A stretch of 64,000 nucleotides of DNA from Bacteroidales bacterium (GTDB lineage Bacteria; Bacteroidota; Bacteroidia; Bacteroidales; UBA12077): NCBI GenBank assembly GCA_016342685.1, contig JAEINU010000001.1:888169-952168 (forward strand). Reading direction: 5' to 3'. Within the stretch, counting starts at the first letter, position 1; every line of letters starts with the position of its first letter. Shown here one piece after another: positions 1 to 9,386 of this stretch. Made by a program: the position numbers and the translations under genes. The notes beneath the pieces are model-generated. The model saw only the letters and a program-made list of their open reading frames with translations. It was not told where the DNA came from and searched no databases.

Positions 1-16
1 CTTAAATATAGAAAGT

Positions 17-172
17 ATGAAATACAAATGTAAAGTATGTGGTCATATTTATGATCCAGAAGTAGGCGATCCTCAAAGTGGAATAGAAGCAGGAACAAAA
101 TTCGAAGATATTCCTGATGATTGGAAATGTCCAATTTGTGGAGTTACAAAAAAAGATTATTATCAAATGTAA
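17..172 (+). CDS. Rubredoxin (possibly the C-terminal domain of a larger protein)
   Basis: This 51-residue electron carrier binds one iron through two CxxCG-type knuckles, CKVCG near residues 5-9 and CPICG near residues 38-42. The acidic, aromatic stretch between them ([15 protein letters not shown]) is typical of rubredoxins. The length matches a free-standing rubredoxin starting at the ATG at 17. The reading frame is also open from 17 back to the window edge, so a rubredoxin domain fused to an upstream protein cannot be excluded. A likely partner is the flavodiiron protein at 23670, whose family takes electrons from rubredoxin; that link is inferred. The fold call is very secure; the start is not. 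Confidence 0.9.
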   Translation: MKYKCKVCGHIYDPEVGDPQSGIEAGTKFEDIPDDWKCPICGVTKKDYYQM

Positions 173-178
173 ATTATT

Positions 179-211
179 AAGTTATAGCATCGTTTTCTTG
201 TGCTATAACTT
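179..211. terminator. Bidirectional hairpin terminator between rubredoxin and the tetR-type gene
   Basis: AAGTTATAGCA at 179-189 pairs perfectly with TGCTATAACTT at 201-211 around an 11-nt loop. It lies just after the rubredoxin stop and just before the 3' end of the convergent regulator gene, so it can serve both strands. Confidence 0.7.
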
Positions 212-214
212 TAA

Positions 215-775
215 CTAGTTAATTTTTACACTGTCCCAACTCGATTGAATTACTTTGTTGAGTAGCTCTTCGGTGGGTTCAATTTCTTCAAGTATTATCA
301 TTCTTGAAAAGCACGATATATTCCCAAAAATAAGGTTTATCATTAAAATCAAAGGAAGTTCTCTTAACATTCCAATTTGTATTCCAGACTCAATAAAATC
401 TAGTGCTTGCTGATAATGCCTTCTATTTATTTCTTTAATTTCCTTGTGTATTAGTGGAGAGTTTGCATAATCTTCTAAAAATTCAAATTTCTTTGGATTT
501 TCGGTAAAAAACGAAAAAAGATTATTACAAATAAGGAAGAATTTTTCTTTATAGTTTAATTCCAGATCTAGGTTTTGAATAATTGCTTTACCCATTTCCT
601 CTTTTAAATCAGAGTATAGAGTGTCTATTAGATCTTCTTTGCTTTTAAAGTAATGATAAATGGTTCCAGCAGCAGCATTGGATTTTTTAATAATTAGAGA
701 CATTGGAGTAGCATGAAATCCTAGTTCAGTGATTAACTCTAAGGTTGAATATAATATTTGTTCTCTTTTGCTCAT
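215..775 (-). CDS. TetR/AcrR family transcriptional regulator
   Basis: This 186-residue repressor-type regulator has an N-terminal TetR helix-turn-helix at about residues 5-50 (ILYSTLELITELGFHATPMS, then AAGTIYHYFKSKEDL). The all-helical remainder would bind an unknown ligand. GTIYHYFKSKEDL is the classic TetR recognition-helix signature. The gene converges on the rubredoxin gene, and no co-oriented target is adjacent. An imperfect palindrome 15 bases upstream of the ATG may be its own operator, suggesting autorepression. The ligand and regulon cannot be read from the sequence. TetR members of this size often control efflux or fatty-acid genes, but nothing here identifies such a target. Confidence 0.92.
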   Translation of the reverse strand: MSKREQILYSTLELITELGFHATPMSLIIKKSNAAAGTIYHYFKSKEDLIDTLYSDLKEEMGKAIIQNLDLELNYKEKFFLICNNLFSFFTENPKKFEFLEDYANSPLIHKEIKEINRRHYQQALDFIESGIQIGMLRELPLILMINLIFGNISCFSRMIILEEIEPTEELLNKVIQSSWDSVKIN

Positions 776-789
776 AAATTTAATATGGA

Positions 790-808
790 ATGTTTATTCG
801 GTAAATAT
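790..808. promoter_or_regulatory. Candidate TetR operator palindrome
   Basis: ATGTTTA, spacer TTCGG, TAAATAT form an inverted repeat matching at 6 of 7 arm positions. It sits 15 bases upstream of the regulator's start codon, where an autoregulatory TetR operator is expected. The site is inferred from symmetry and position only. Confidence 0.4.
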
Positions 809-868
809 ATAAACTCAATTATAATATTTCAACTTGATTGAAACGAAATTAGCTGAGTTTAAACAATA

Positions 869-901
869 AAAAAGCTGTCCGAAAATTTCAGACAGCTTTT
901 T
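869..901 (-). terminator. Rho-independent terminator of the subtilisin-like protease gene
   Basis: AAAAAGCTGTC at 869-879 pairs with GACAGCTTTTT at 891-901. On the minus strand the stem is followed by a T run, 19 bases after the protease stop codon. Confidence 0.85.
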
Positions 902-919
902 ATTATATTCTAGGATGAA

Positions 920-2527
920 TTATTTTTTTAATTCTGCGGCTAATTTTAATGCTTCGTAAGCACTTACAATTCCACCTGTTCTTGAAAGTTCGCTAAATGC
1001 AACTTTCTTAGGTTTTTTTGAATAATCACCAGGTTTATTAACTTCTAATTCAGGATATTTAATTGCCGATTTAACAATTAATTCTTTTACTTGAAGTGCT
1101 GTTAATTCTGGATAATACGAAATGATAAGCGCTGCAACACCACTAACTACTGGTGCAGAGAAGCTTGTTCCGTCTCCAATTTCGTATTTGCTTTCAGGAG
1201 CTAATGATTTAACTTGCACTCCAGGAGCAAAAATTTCTACCATTTCTTTACCATAATTTGTAAAGCTAGCGGCTAATTTTTCGTTGTTTTTTATTGAAGA
1301 AGCACCAACTGTAATGTATGTGCTAATTTGTTTTGTTTCAGTAATATTCTTAGTTGGATATTGTTTTACTTTATCAATATCAAAACCGTCGTTTCCAGCA
1401 GCGTGAACAATCAAAACACCTTTTTCTTCAGCATATTTGAAAGCATCATCAACTAAACTTTTATATGGAGAAAGCTCTTTTCCAAAACTCATATTAATAA
1501 CTCGTGCACCATTATCAGCAGCATAACGAATTGCTTTAGCAACATCTTTGTCACGCTCATCTCCGTTAGGAACAGTTTTTAAAGCCATAATTTTAACATT
1601 TTCGGCAATACCATCAATTCCTAGATCATTGTTTCTTTGAGCACCAATAATACCTGCTACAAAAGTTCCATGAAAAGCTTCAGGGCCATACACATTGTTA
1701 TTTCCATTTTCTGAAGCAATATCACTAACATCATCTCCAATAATTTCTCTTGCATCAAAGTTTACATTAAGATGATAGTTTAATTGTTCGTCCATCATTT
1801 CACCATATGTGTCAAATAATTCAGGATTGAAACCAAATTTAACAAATCGATAAAGGAATTTAATATCCTTTTTAAGATCCTTGTTAATAAGTTTTAAACT
1901 ATCTAAATCTTGTAGTTCAATTTCCTCTTTACCTAAAACTTTACTTACCTTATCATAAGAAGCGAAGTATTTGGTCTTAAATTTCTCAATTCTTTCTTTT
2001 TGTTTTTGAGCTTGCTTTAACTGCTTGCTATAACTTTTCTTTGCAGCTTTAAAAGATTTATAGGCTTCTTTATCTTTATCAGCAACTTGATCTGTTTTTA
2101 CACCGTTGAATTTTTTATAAATTCTAGTTACCTCAAGATTCTCAAAAGAAATATTTTCACCTTTTGAGTTTCCAAGGAAATTCCATCCATTTATATCATC
2201 GATGTATCCATTATTATCATCATCTATACCATTTTCAGGGATTTCATTTTTGTTAATCCAAATGTTTTCTTTTAAATCTTCGTGATTTATATCAATCCCA
2301 CCATCGATAACTGCTACAATTACTGTAGTAGATTTTTTATCTTTTAATAATTGATCGTAAGCTCTATAAACTTCAACACCATATACTTGATCATCAATTG
2401 GAGATTTGTTAAACCAGTTATGGTATTTTGCATCACGTTTTATTTCCATTGAATCTACCTGCTCTTGAGCAAAAAGGCCACTGAAAGTTACAAGTAGGGC
2501 AGTTAATAAATAAAGTGTTTTTTTCAT
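920..2527 (-). CDS. S8 family subtilisin-like serine peptidase, secreted
   Basis: This is a 535-residue exported protease with a Sec signal peptide at residues 1-20 (cleavage near LFA-QEQ). The catalytic triad is visible: Asp75 in VAVIDGGID, His286 in HGTFVAGI and Ser455 in GTSFSAP, with oxyanion Asn379 in AAGND. Between Asp and His lies an insert of about 200 residues that is longer than in subtilisin. It includes an acidic IDDDNNGYIDD stretch resembling a calcium-binding loop and a Lys-rich coiled segment at about 150-200. Such inserts are common in Bacteroidota S8 proteases. There is no obvious C-terminal sorting domain, so a periplasmic or secreted quality-control role is likely but inferred. 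The gene has its own terminator. Confidence 0.93.
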   Translation of the reverse strand: MKKTLYLLTALLVTFSGLFAQEQVDSMEIKRDAKYHNWFNKSPIDDQVYGVEVYRAYDQLLKDKKSTTVIVAVIDGGIDINHEDLKENIWINKNEIPENGIDDDNNGYIDDINGWNFLGNSKGENISFENLEVTRIYKKFNGVKTDQVADKDKEAYKSFKAAKKSYSKQLKQAQKQKERIEKFKTKYFASYDKVSKVLGKEEIELQDLDSLKLINKDLKKDIKFLYRFVKFGFNPELFDTYGEMMDEQLNYHLNVNFDAREIIGDDVSDIASENGNNNVYGPEAFHGTFVAGIIGAQRNNDLGIDGIAENVKIMALKTVPNGDERDKDVAKAIRYAADNGARVINMSFGKELSPYKSLVDDAFKYAEEKGVLIVHAAGNDGFDIDKVKQYPTKNITETKQISTYITVGASSIKNNEKLAASFTNYGKEMVEIFAPGVQVKSLAPESKYEIGDGTSFSAPVVSGVAALIISYYPELTALQVKELIVKSAIKYPELEVNKPGDYSKKPKKVAFSELSRTGGIVSAYEALKLAAELKK

Positions 2528-2560
2528 TTTTGTTTAATTTTTTTGATTTTAATATCAGAC

Positions 2561-2591
2561 GACAAAAAAAGAGAAAGGTTTACTTTCTCTT
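2561..2591 (-). terminator. Rho-independent terminator of the asparaginase-family gene
   Basis: AAGAGAAAG at 2569-2577 and CTTTCTCTT at 2583-2591 form a 9-bp stem with a 5-nt loop, followed on the minus strand by seven T residues. It lies 25 bases past the stop of the gene at 2616. Confidence 0.85.
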
Positions 2592-2615
2592 GATTGTTTT
2601 TCAAAATTGCTAAAA

Positions 2616-3590
2616 TTATTTAAAAATTCCTAGTTCTTTTTCACCTGTTGATTTTGTATATGCACGAAACATCATATTTGTATTAAATGTCATTGATATA
2701 TTTCCATTTTTGTCAACAGCAATTATTCCTCCATTGCCACCTGCATTCTTTAATTTTTGGTTTATTACCAGATCGGAAGCTTGTTTTAAGCTTAGTCCTT
2801 TATATTCCATTAAAGCTGAAATATCGTGCGCTACCGTATATCTAATAAAATATTCTCCATGTCCAGTTGCAGAAACAGCACAGGTTTCGTTATTTGCATA
2901 GGTGCCAGCGCCAATTATTGGAGAATCTCCAATCCGATTAAATTTTTTATTAGTCATTCCTCCTGTCGATGTACCTGCTGCTAAGTTTCCATATTTATCA
3001 AGAACTACACAACCTACTGTTCCATACTTCTCAGATTTTAGAATATTCTGCAAACTGTTCCAACGATCGTTGGTAAAAAAGTAGGATGAATCTACGATTT
3101 CGAGATTTTCTTGTTTAGCAAATTCAGAAGCTCCAATCCCCGACATCATAACATGTTCAGAATTATTCATGATCTGTATTGCTGCTGATATTGGATTTTT
3201 AATATATCGAACTCCAGCAACAGCACCCGCATTTAAATCCCATCCTTGCATGATAGAAGCGTCCATTTCATTTTGTCCTTTATGGTTAAAAACGGCACCT
3301 TTACCTGCGTTAAACAAAGGACAATCTTCTAAATAGTTGATTGTTTTTTCAATTGCTTCAATACAGGTTCCATTACTAGCAAGTATCTCTTCCCCAATTG
3401 ATAATGCATTATTTAGATGCTTTAAGTACTCTTTTTGTTTTTCCTCGCTTAAATCCTTTTGTTGTGTATTTCCAGCACCGCCATGTATTACAATTACATA
3501 TTCAGGAGTTATATTATTTTTTTCTAAAGAGTCAGTGCATGAGATGCTTATAAGAATCAATATTAAGTAGAAAGGTATGTGATTTTTCAT
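2616..3590 (-). CDS. Isoaspartyl peptidase / L-asparaginase family Ntn-hydrolase, lipoprotein
   Basis: This plant-type asparaginase / beta-aspartyl peptidase removes isoaspartyl residues or hydrolyses asparagine after autocleavage to alpha and beta chains. The nucleophile is the Thr of KYGTVG, which becomes the N-terminus of the beta subunit. The substrate loop GTSTGG and the N-terminal HGGAGN motif are present. I place the start at the ATG at 3590, because it opens directly on a lipoprotein signal (MKNHIPFYLILILISISC). The frame runs upstream to 3644, but those 18 residues would bury the signal. Proteins of this family are often glycosylasparaginases or peptidases, and the sequence does not settle the substrate. 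Membrane anchoring facing the periplasm is inferred from the lipobox. Confidence 0.9.
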   Translation of the reverse strand: MKNHIPFYLILILISISCTDSLEKNNITPEYVIVIHGGAGNTQQKDLSEEKQKEYLKHLNNALSIGEEILASNGTCIEAIEKTINYLEDCPLFNAGKGAVFNHKGQNEMDASIMQGWDLNAGAVAGVRYIKNPISAAIQIMNNSEHVMMSGIGASEFAKQENLEIVDSSYFFTNDRWNSLQNILKSEKYGTVGCVVLDKYGNLAAGTSTGGMTNKKFNRIGDSPIIGAGTYANNETCAVSATGHGEYFIRYTVAHDISALMEYKGLSLKQASDLVINQKLKNAGGNGGIIAVDKNGNISMTFNTNMMFRAYTKSTGEKELGIFK

Positions 3591-3699
3591 ATCATTAAAA
3601 TTTATCTTATTAAAGTGACAATATTTCATTAAACTAATATACAATATATTTACTTTTATGAGGTTTTTCAGTTTATCTTTTTAAAACACAATTTGTAAG

Positions 3700-5532
3700 A
3701 TGAAACAACGATTTAAGTTATTTGGTATATATTCAATTTTCTGGTTAGTATTTTTTGTTATTGCGCGATTGTTATTTTTATTTTATGAAAACTCCGTTTC
3801 TTTTGATTTAGGATTTAAAGAGTGGATTTTAACCTTTGCATATGGCTTTCGAATGGATTTATCTTCAACCGGCTATATAATGGGTATTGTAGGTGTCTTA
3901 TTTACATTCACTACTTTTGCAAATGGAGTATGGTTAAATAGAATCTTAAAGTCAATTACAATTATTTTCCTCGTTTTACTTTCGAGTATTGTTGTTGCCG
4001 ATTTGGAGCTTTATAATAATTGGGGGTTTAGGATGGATTCAACACCATTATTATATATTACTAAACCAAAAGAAGCAATGGCTTCAACAGAATTGTGGCT
4101 ATCATTCTTATTATTGGCTTCGACTGTAGGATTAATAATCCTTGGGGTTTATTCATATAACAGATTCATAAGACCAGTTGCATTAGAAATTGTTAAAAGC
4201 AAATTTTATGCTCCATTGGCATTCTTACTTTTAACTGGTAGCATGATTCTTCCTGTTAGAGGAGGAGTAGGAATTGCTCCAATGAATACAGGAATGGTGT
4301 ACTTTAGTGAAAATAAATTTGCCAATCATGCGGCTATAAATGTTGCTTGGAATGTAGTGAATTCCTTAGTTCACAAAAAAGATAATGGTCGTTCGATAAA
4401 GTTTATGGAGGAAGAAAAAGCGCATAACCTTTTTATGTCTTTAAATTCTGTTTCAGAAGAAAATACTTTAAAAGTTCTTAAAACAGAAAGACCAAATATT
4501 GTTCTTTTAATTTTGGAAAGTTTTTCGTCTAAAGTTGTTGGTGCTGTTGGAGGAAAATGGGATGCTACGCCAAAATTAAATCAATTGGCTAAAGAAGGTT
4601 TATTATTTAATAATTTCTATGCCAATGGCGATAGAAGCGATAAAGGATTGGTTTGTATTTTGAGCGGTTTTCCTGCTCAACCAAGAACTTCAATTATGAA
4701 AACACCAGAGAAAACGGAGTCTTTACCATCTTTATTCGATAATTTTAATAAGATAGGATACAAAACATCTTTTTACTACGGTGGAGATATTGATTTCGCA
4801 AATATGCGATCCTATTTTTTTAATGCTAAAGCCTCTGAAATTTTTAGTGATAAAAACTTTGATTCAAAATTTGTAGATTCGAAATGGGGTGTACACGATG
4901 AACATTTATTCGATCGATTATACAATGATTTAACAAGCGAAACAGATCCGTTTTTTACCGCTGCATTTACCTTGAGTAGTCACGATCCATTTGAAGTGCC
5001 CATGGATGATGTTTTTGAAGGCAGCGATAGAGCAACAAAATTTATGAATTCAGTTTATTATACAGATAGTTGTCTAGGTAGGTTCTTTGAAAGGATTAAG
5101 GAAACTGAAGTTTGGGATAATACCTTATTTATATTAGTTGCAGATCATGGAAGTCAGAGACCGGGAAAATCGCAAAATCACGAGCTAGATAAGTTTAGAA
5201 TTCCAATGTTATGGTTGGGTGGGGCATTAAAAGACAGTTTAACTGAATATAATTATGTAGGTTCGCAAATTGATATTCCTGCAACACTGTTAAATCAGCT
5301 TTCTATAAACTCAGATGATTATAGTTATAGTAAAGATTTATTTAATAGTTCATCAAAGAAATATGGTTATTATGTATTTAACGATGGATTTGCATTTATT
5401 ACCGATTCAACAAAGTTGATATATGATAATACAGGAAAACGATTGTTATTTTCAGAAGGAGATGTTGAAAATGATTTAATAAAGGCTAAAGCAATTATAC
5501 AAACTGTTTCTTACGATTATTTGCATCGTTAG
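3700..5532 (+). CDS. LTA-synthase-like membrane sulfatase-fold phosphotransferase
   Basis: This 610-residue inner-membrane protein has about five N-terminal membrane segments (residues 8-190) and a periplasmic alkaline-phosphatase/sulfatase domain (about 262-560). Visible metal and active-site residues are Glu273 (LLILESF), the putative nucleophile Ser313 in GDRSDKG, Asp482-His483 in ADHGSQ and a later His494. The family includes LtaS and OpgB, which transfer phosphoglycerol head groups. In a Gram-negative bacterium without lipoteichoic acid the likely acceptors are periplasmic glycans or envelope lipids, which is inference. LtaS uses Thr as nucleophile and this protein has Ser at the equivalent place. 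The 3' end overlaps the convergent kinase gene by 4 bp. Confidence 0.85.
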   Translation: MKQRFKLFGIYSIFWLVFFVIARLLFLFYENSVSFDLGFKEWILTFAYGFRMDLSSTGYIMGIVGVLFTFTTFANGVWLNRILKSITIIFLVLLSSIVVADLELYNNWGFRMDSTPLLYITKPKEAMASTELWLSFLLLASTVGLIILGVYSYNRFIRPVALEIVKSKFYAPLAFLLLTGSMILPVRGGVGIAPMNTGMVYFSENKFANHAAINVAWNVVNSLVHKKDNGRSIKFMEEEKAHNLFMSLNSVSEENTLKVLKTERPNIVLLILESFSSKVVGAVGGKWDATPKLNQLAKEGLLFNNFYANGDRSDKGLVCILSGFPAQPRTSIMKTPEKTESLPSLFDNFNKIGYKTSFYYGGDIDFANMRSYFFNAKASEIFSDKNFDSKFVDSKWGVHDEHLFDRLYNDLTSETDPFFTAAFTLSSHDPFEVPMDDVFEGSDRATKFMNSVYYTDSCLGRFFERIKETEVWDNTLFILVADHGSQRPGKSQNHELDKFRIPMLWLGGALKDSLTEYNYVGSQIDIPATLLNQLSINSDDYSYSKDLFNSSSKKYGYYVFNDGFAFITDSTKLIYDNTGKRLLFSEGDVENDLIKAKAIIQTVSYDYLHR

Positions 5533-8021
5533 CTAATCAACTTACTTATCATATCTAATAGAACAAATGATTTTATTGGTTTAGGAATGTATTCATCAAA
5601 ACCAGATTTTAAACAGGTATCTCTTTCATCTTTGTGAACATAAGCTGTTTGTGCTATTATTGGTAAGCTTGGTTTGATTTTTTTTATTTCTATCGTTGCA
5701 TTAATTCCATCCATTACTGGCATTCTAATATCCATTAAAATGATATCATAGTTATTATTTTTACAATGCTCAATTGCTTCATCGCCTTGTTTAACTCTTG
5801 TTAAATCGGCATATGTTCTAGATAAAGTTGCTTTAAGTACTTCGTAATTCGAATCTTCGTCTTCGGCAATTAGTATCGACTTTCCATTCCAATTGTAATT
5901 GCTAAAACTTTTAGTAGTTGCCGATTTTGATTGCAGAAGTTCTATCTTATTAGGGAGCGAAAAATAAAAAATTGAACCAATTCCAGGATGAGATTCTATC
6001 CAAATTTTACCGCCTAATAAATTAACTAGTTTCTGAGTAATTGTTAAACCAATTCCTGTACCTCTATATAAATTTGAACGATCTTCAATTTTTGTGAAAT
6101 GATCAAAGATTTGTCGTTTTTTATCATCAGCAATACCTATTCCTGTATCTCTGACGTAGAATGTTGGATTCTCAAATTGATCTATATCAAATCCAAATTC
6201 AATAAATCCCTTGTGAGTATATTTTAACGCATTACTCAGCAATTGTTCAAGAATTTGTTTAAATCGGATTTCGTCGGAGTTAATAAATGCAATATGATCT
6301 CCAAAAGGGTTATGCAACAATATTTCAATATGATCTTTTAATTCTTTGGATTTTTCATCCTGAATTTTTTCATATAATTCTGAAAGTAAAGATGAAACAT
6401 TGAATCTTCTATTTGATATTTTAAGTTCTCCAGCATCGATTTGTGAAATGTCAATTATATTATCCATTAATTTTATAAGCATATCGCTGCTTAAATTAAT
6501 TTGCTTAACAAATTCATTTCTCGATGCAATATCTGTATTTGGATCTGCTAATAAATCTGAAAAACCTACAATTGCGTTAAGTGGAGTTCTAACTTCGTGA
6601 GACATATTTGTAAGGAAAGCTGTTTTAAGCTTATCAGATTCTTCTGCCTTTTCTTTTGCCTCTTTCAGCTTTTGTTCTGATTCTATTTTATCTGTAATAT
6701 CTCTGAAGATTGCATAGATTGCTAATTGTCCTTCGTTTATTACAACCGGTGTTCCCCAGAGTGAAACGTTTACAGTTGTTCCATCTTTTTTGCGTCTTTT
6801 GGTTTCAGCTTTAACAATTTGTCCTTTTGCTATTTCCTTTGTCAGATTTAGAGCCTCCTGTTTTAAAGAAGGAATAGAAATTAAATCCTCTATTGATCTA
6901 TTTAAAGCCTCTTCTTTAGAATATCCGAAAAGTCTCGAAAATTCTGAATTAATATTTATTATTTCGCTAGAATTATTAACTATGGCAATTGCTTCAGGAC
7001 TGTTATCAAATAGTTCTTTAAAATATGCCTTCTCAATTTGCAATGCATTTTCAGAACGCATCTTTTGTATTGATGTACTTATTTGATTCGATAATATTTG
7101 AAGTGCTGTTAGGTCATTAATATCAAATGCAGACTCATTATCAAAACTTTGAACTCCCATAATACCAATTACACGATCTTCAATTAATAGTGGAACACCA
7201 ATCCATTGTTTAGACAATTTACCTGCTATAAATATTTCTTTTTCAGCTTGTAATTCAAGAATTTCTTTGTAGTTAAGAATACTTGATTCTTTATTTCTGC
7301 GAACATAATCAACTAAAGATTTTTCTGCAGGAAATGTTTTAAATGTTTCCTTATTATTTACAGTGTAGGGGACACTAAAATTATTATCTATCTCATTATA
7401 TAATGTTATATAAAAATGCTCCGCATCTATTATTGTTTTAAGATTTGATTTAATAATATGTATTAAATCATTAAGATTCTCGGTGTAATTTACTGCACTT
7501 GAAATATTATTTACAACATCTCTAATTTTCTCTTGACGTTTAAATTCAGTAATGTCTTCTCCCATTCCAAGAATGTATTTAGGATTTCCATTCTCATCAT
7601 TTATTACTGTTGCCGTAAGTTTTAAACAAAATATGCTTTGGTCTTTTTTTATGTAACGGTGTTCTGCCTGGTATTTTGATAGTTCAGAAGAAAACAATGC
7701 TTTAATAAAATGTAAAGCATTTGGTCTTTTTTCCTCAGGAATTAAATCCAAATATGTTAATGATTTTAGCTCACCTTTTTCATAACCGAAAAGATTGGAG
7801 AAGGATTTGTTTGTGCTTATAATGTTAGCGTCAGAATCTATTAAGGCCATTCCGATACCCGATTCTTCAAAAATTGAATGAAATAATTCTCCACCTCCAT
7901 TAATATATAGATCAGTTTGAAGAGATTTCTTATTTGACTTAAGAAATTCAATTTCGGAACGTAGTTCCTCTATCTCTTTTTTTAAACCTGTTTTTGTCTG
8001 ATCAATTTTAAAATTGCGCAT
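5529..8021 (-). CDS. Hybrid histidine kinase (PAS-GAF-PAS-HisKA-HATPase-REC)
   Basis: This 830-residue protein has no membrane segment and so is probably cytoplasmic. Domains in order: a short N-terminal coiled coil (about 12-40), PAS (50-165), GAF (170-315), PAS (330-445), HisKA with phospho-accepting His475 in NMSHEVRTP, a HATPase domain with DTGIGI and GTGIGL boxes, and a C-terminal receiver (about 714-830) with phospho-acceptor Asp764 in LMDIRMP. It should autophosphorylate on His475 and pass phosphate to Asp764, so a separate Hpt or response regulator is needed to complete a relay. No DNA-binding partner is adjacent, so it is an orphan kinase. The signal is unknown; PAS and GAF suggest a small soluble ligand or redox cofactor. 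Confidence 0.92.
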   Translation of the reverse strand: MRNFKIDQTKTGLKKEIEELRSEIEFLKSNKKSLQTDLYINGGGELFHSIFEESGIGMALIDSDANIISTNKSFSNLFGYEKGELKSLTYLDLIPEEKRPNALHFIKALFSSELSKYQAEHRYIKKDQSIFCLKLTATVINDENGNPKYILGMGEDITEFKRQEKIRDVVNNISSAVNYTENLNDLIHIIKSNLKTIIDAEHFYITLYNEIDNNFSVPYTVNNKETFKTFPAEKSLVDYVRRNKESSILNYKEILELQAEKEIFIAGKLSKQWIGVPLLIEDRVIGIMGVQSFDNESAFDINDLTALQILSNQISTSIQKMRSENALQIEKAYFKELFDNSPEAIAIVNNSSEIININSEFSRLFGYSKEEALNRSIEDLISIPSLKQEALNLTKEIAKGQIVKAETKRRKKDGTTVNVSLWGTPVVINEGQLAIYAIFRDITDKIESEQKLKEAKEKAEESDKLKTAFLTNMSHEVRTPLNAIVGFSDLLADPNTDIASRNEFVKQINLSSDMLIKLMDNIIDISQIDAGELKISNRRFNVSSLLSELYEKIQDEKSKELKDHIEILLHNPFGDHIAFINSDEIRFKQILEQLLSNALKYTHKGFIEFGFDIDQFENPTFYVRDTGIGIADDKKRQIFDHFTKIEDRSNLYRGTGIGLTITQKLVNLLGGKIWIESHPGIGSIFYFSLPNKIELLQSKSATTKSFSNYNWNGKSILIAEDEDSNYEVLKATLSRTYADLTRVKQGDEAIEHCKNNNYDIILMDIRMPVMDGINATIEIKKIKPSLPIIAQTAYVHKDERDTCLKSGFDEYIPKPIKSFVLLDMISKLIS

Positions 8022-8260
8022 ATATTAAATGGAATGTCTTGTATTCTTTATCAAAATTCCTGAATATTTTAGTTAAGAGCAAAAAAATCAGTACTAATGA
8101 TTGCTTATTTTGACAAATGGTGAAAACAACCATTCAATTTAATTAATTATGGTGATGAACATATTCAAAGAATTTGTGTTATTCAGAAAACAATGCCCAT
8201 TAATCGAATTATTTATCTGCAAAATCATAGAAACTTAATAAATCATAAAACAAAAAAATT

Positions 8261-9253
8261 ATGGCTGACGTAACTACAACTTACATGGGGTTAAAACTCC
8301 GAAACCCAATCATTGCTGCCAGTTCAGGCTTAACAAATTCTATTGAAGATATTAAAGAATTTGAAGAAAATGGAGCAGGAGCTATTGTTCTTAAATCAAT
8401 TTTCGAAGAAGATATTCGCAGAGAGTTGAAAGAGAGTATGATAACCATGAATAAGGATTCTTTTCTTTATCCTGAAACAATGGATTATTACGACAATTTA
8501 GAGGAGGACGATTCTTTGACTAGTTACCTTCGTTTGATTCGAGAAGCAAAACAATCGGTAAAAATTCCAATTATCGCAAGTATTAATTGTGTTACCGCCG
8601 AAAAATGGCCTTATTATGCAGAAACATTACAAGATGCTGGAGCTGATGCATTAGAATTGAATGTTTTTGTTATGCCCTCGGATTTTACACGCACTAGTGA
8701 GCAGAATGAAAAAGTATATTTTGACATTGTAAAAGAAGTTAAAAAGTTTGTTAAAATTCCTATTTCATTGAAAATTAGCTACTATTCTTCAAGTTTAGGT
8801 TCATTCATTCAAAACTTATCTGAAACAGGCATTGCTGGTTTAGTTTTATTTAATAGATTTTATAGTCCCGATATTGATATTAATAACTTTGATATTTTAT
8901 CCTCAAATGTAACAAGTTCGCAAAAGGAATTACCAATTTCTTTACGTTGGATTGGAATAATGCATAATAGAGTGGGATGTGATCTTGCTGCTTCTACGGG
9001 TGTTCATGATGGTTCAGCTATTATTAAGCAAATACTGGCAGGAGCAAATGCGGTACAAATGGCATCGGTATTTTATAAAAATGGTAAAGGTGTAATTAAG
9101 AATATGCTAGAGGATTTGAATGCTTGGATGAAACAACATAATTATAAATCTTTAGATGATTTTAGAGGTAAAATGAGTCAGGATAAATCTCAGAATCCTG
9201 CTGCCTATGAACGAATGCAATTTATGAAATACTTTTCTGGAAAAGGATTGTAA
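8261..9253 (+). CDS. Dihydroorotate dehydrogenase-like FMN protein
   Basis: This 330-residue TIM-barrel protein resembles class 1 dihydroorotate dehydrogenase. Supporting features are the N-terminal YMGLKLRNPIIAASSGLT, the internal ADALELNVF strand, the KISYYSS lysine strand and the GANAVQMAS phosphate-binding end. These Bacteroidota paralogues are generally annotated as DHODH-like rather than PyrD. The usual NxSCPN active-site Cys motif is replaced by LNVFVMPSD, so oxidation of dihydroorotate is doubtful. The true substrate is unknown. The gene is monocistronic, with about 240 bases upstream and a strong terminator downstream. Confidence 0.85.
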   Translation: MADVTTTYMGLKLRNPIIAASSGLTNSIEDIKEFEENGAGAIVLKSIFEEDIRRELKESMITMNKDSFLYPETMDYYDNLEEDDSLTSYLRLIREAKQSVKIPIIASINCVTAEKWPYYAETLQDAGADALELNVFVMPSDFTRTSEQNEKVYFDIVKEVKKFVKIPISLKISYYSSSLGSFIQNLSETGIAGLVLFNRFYSPDIDINNFDILSSNVTSSQKELPISLRWIGIMHNRVGCDLAASTGVHDGSAIIKQILAGANAVQMASVFYKNGKGVIKNMLEDLNAWMKQHNYKSLDDFRGKMSQDKSQNPAAYERMQFMKYFSGKGL

Positions 9254-9265
9254 TAATAAATATGG

Positions 9266-9288
9266 AGCCTGCTTAAAGCAGGCTTTTA
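9266..9288 (+). terminator. Rho-independent terminator of the DHOD-like gene
   Basis: AGCCTGCTT at 9266-9274 pairs with AAGCAGGCT at 9276-9284, and the second arm runs into a T run. It begins 12 bases after the stop codon. Confidence 0.9.
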
Positions 9289-9299
9289 TTCTTCTTTAG

Positions 9300-9386
9300 T
9301 TAAAAAATATTGAAGGTAATTCCTTCAAATTCATTTGATACAAAGTGGACTTTCCCATTTAAATATCTTTAACCAACTAATTTCAT
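9300..9386 (-). pseudogene. Possible remnant of a histidine-kinase C-terminus
   Basis: The 9254-9549 gap holds no intact gene. On the minus strand, MKLVG, a stop, then a 22-codon open stretch ending NGKVHFVSNEFEGITFNIF resembles the G2-box end of a kinase ATPase domain (KLV..LxGK...SxxxxGxTFxI). No start codon or preceding domain survives. A short frame upstream (MRKFNYDFSKDLF...) ends in a stop. The call rests on a very short, by-eye resemblance and may be chance. Confidence 0.25.

Noticed and set aside
2710-3570. Three plus-strand frames of 60-77 codons
   Set aside because: They lie wholly antisense to the asparaginase-family gene, have no recognisable domain, and the minus-strand protein has intact catalytic motifs.
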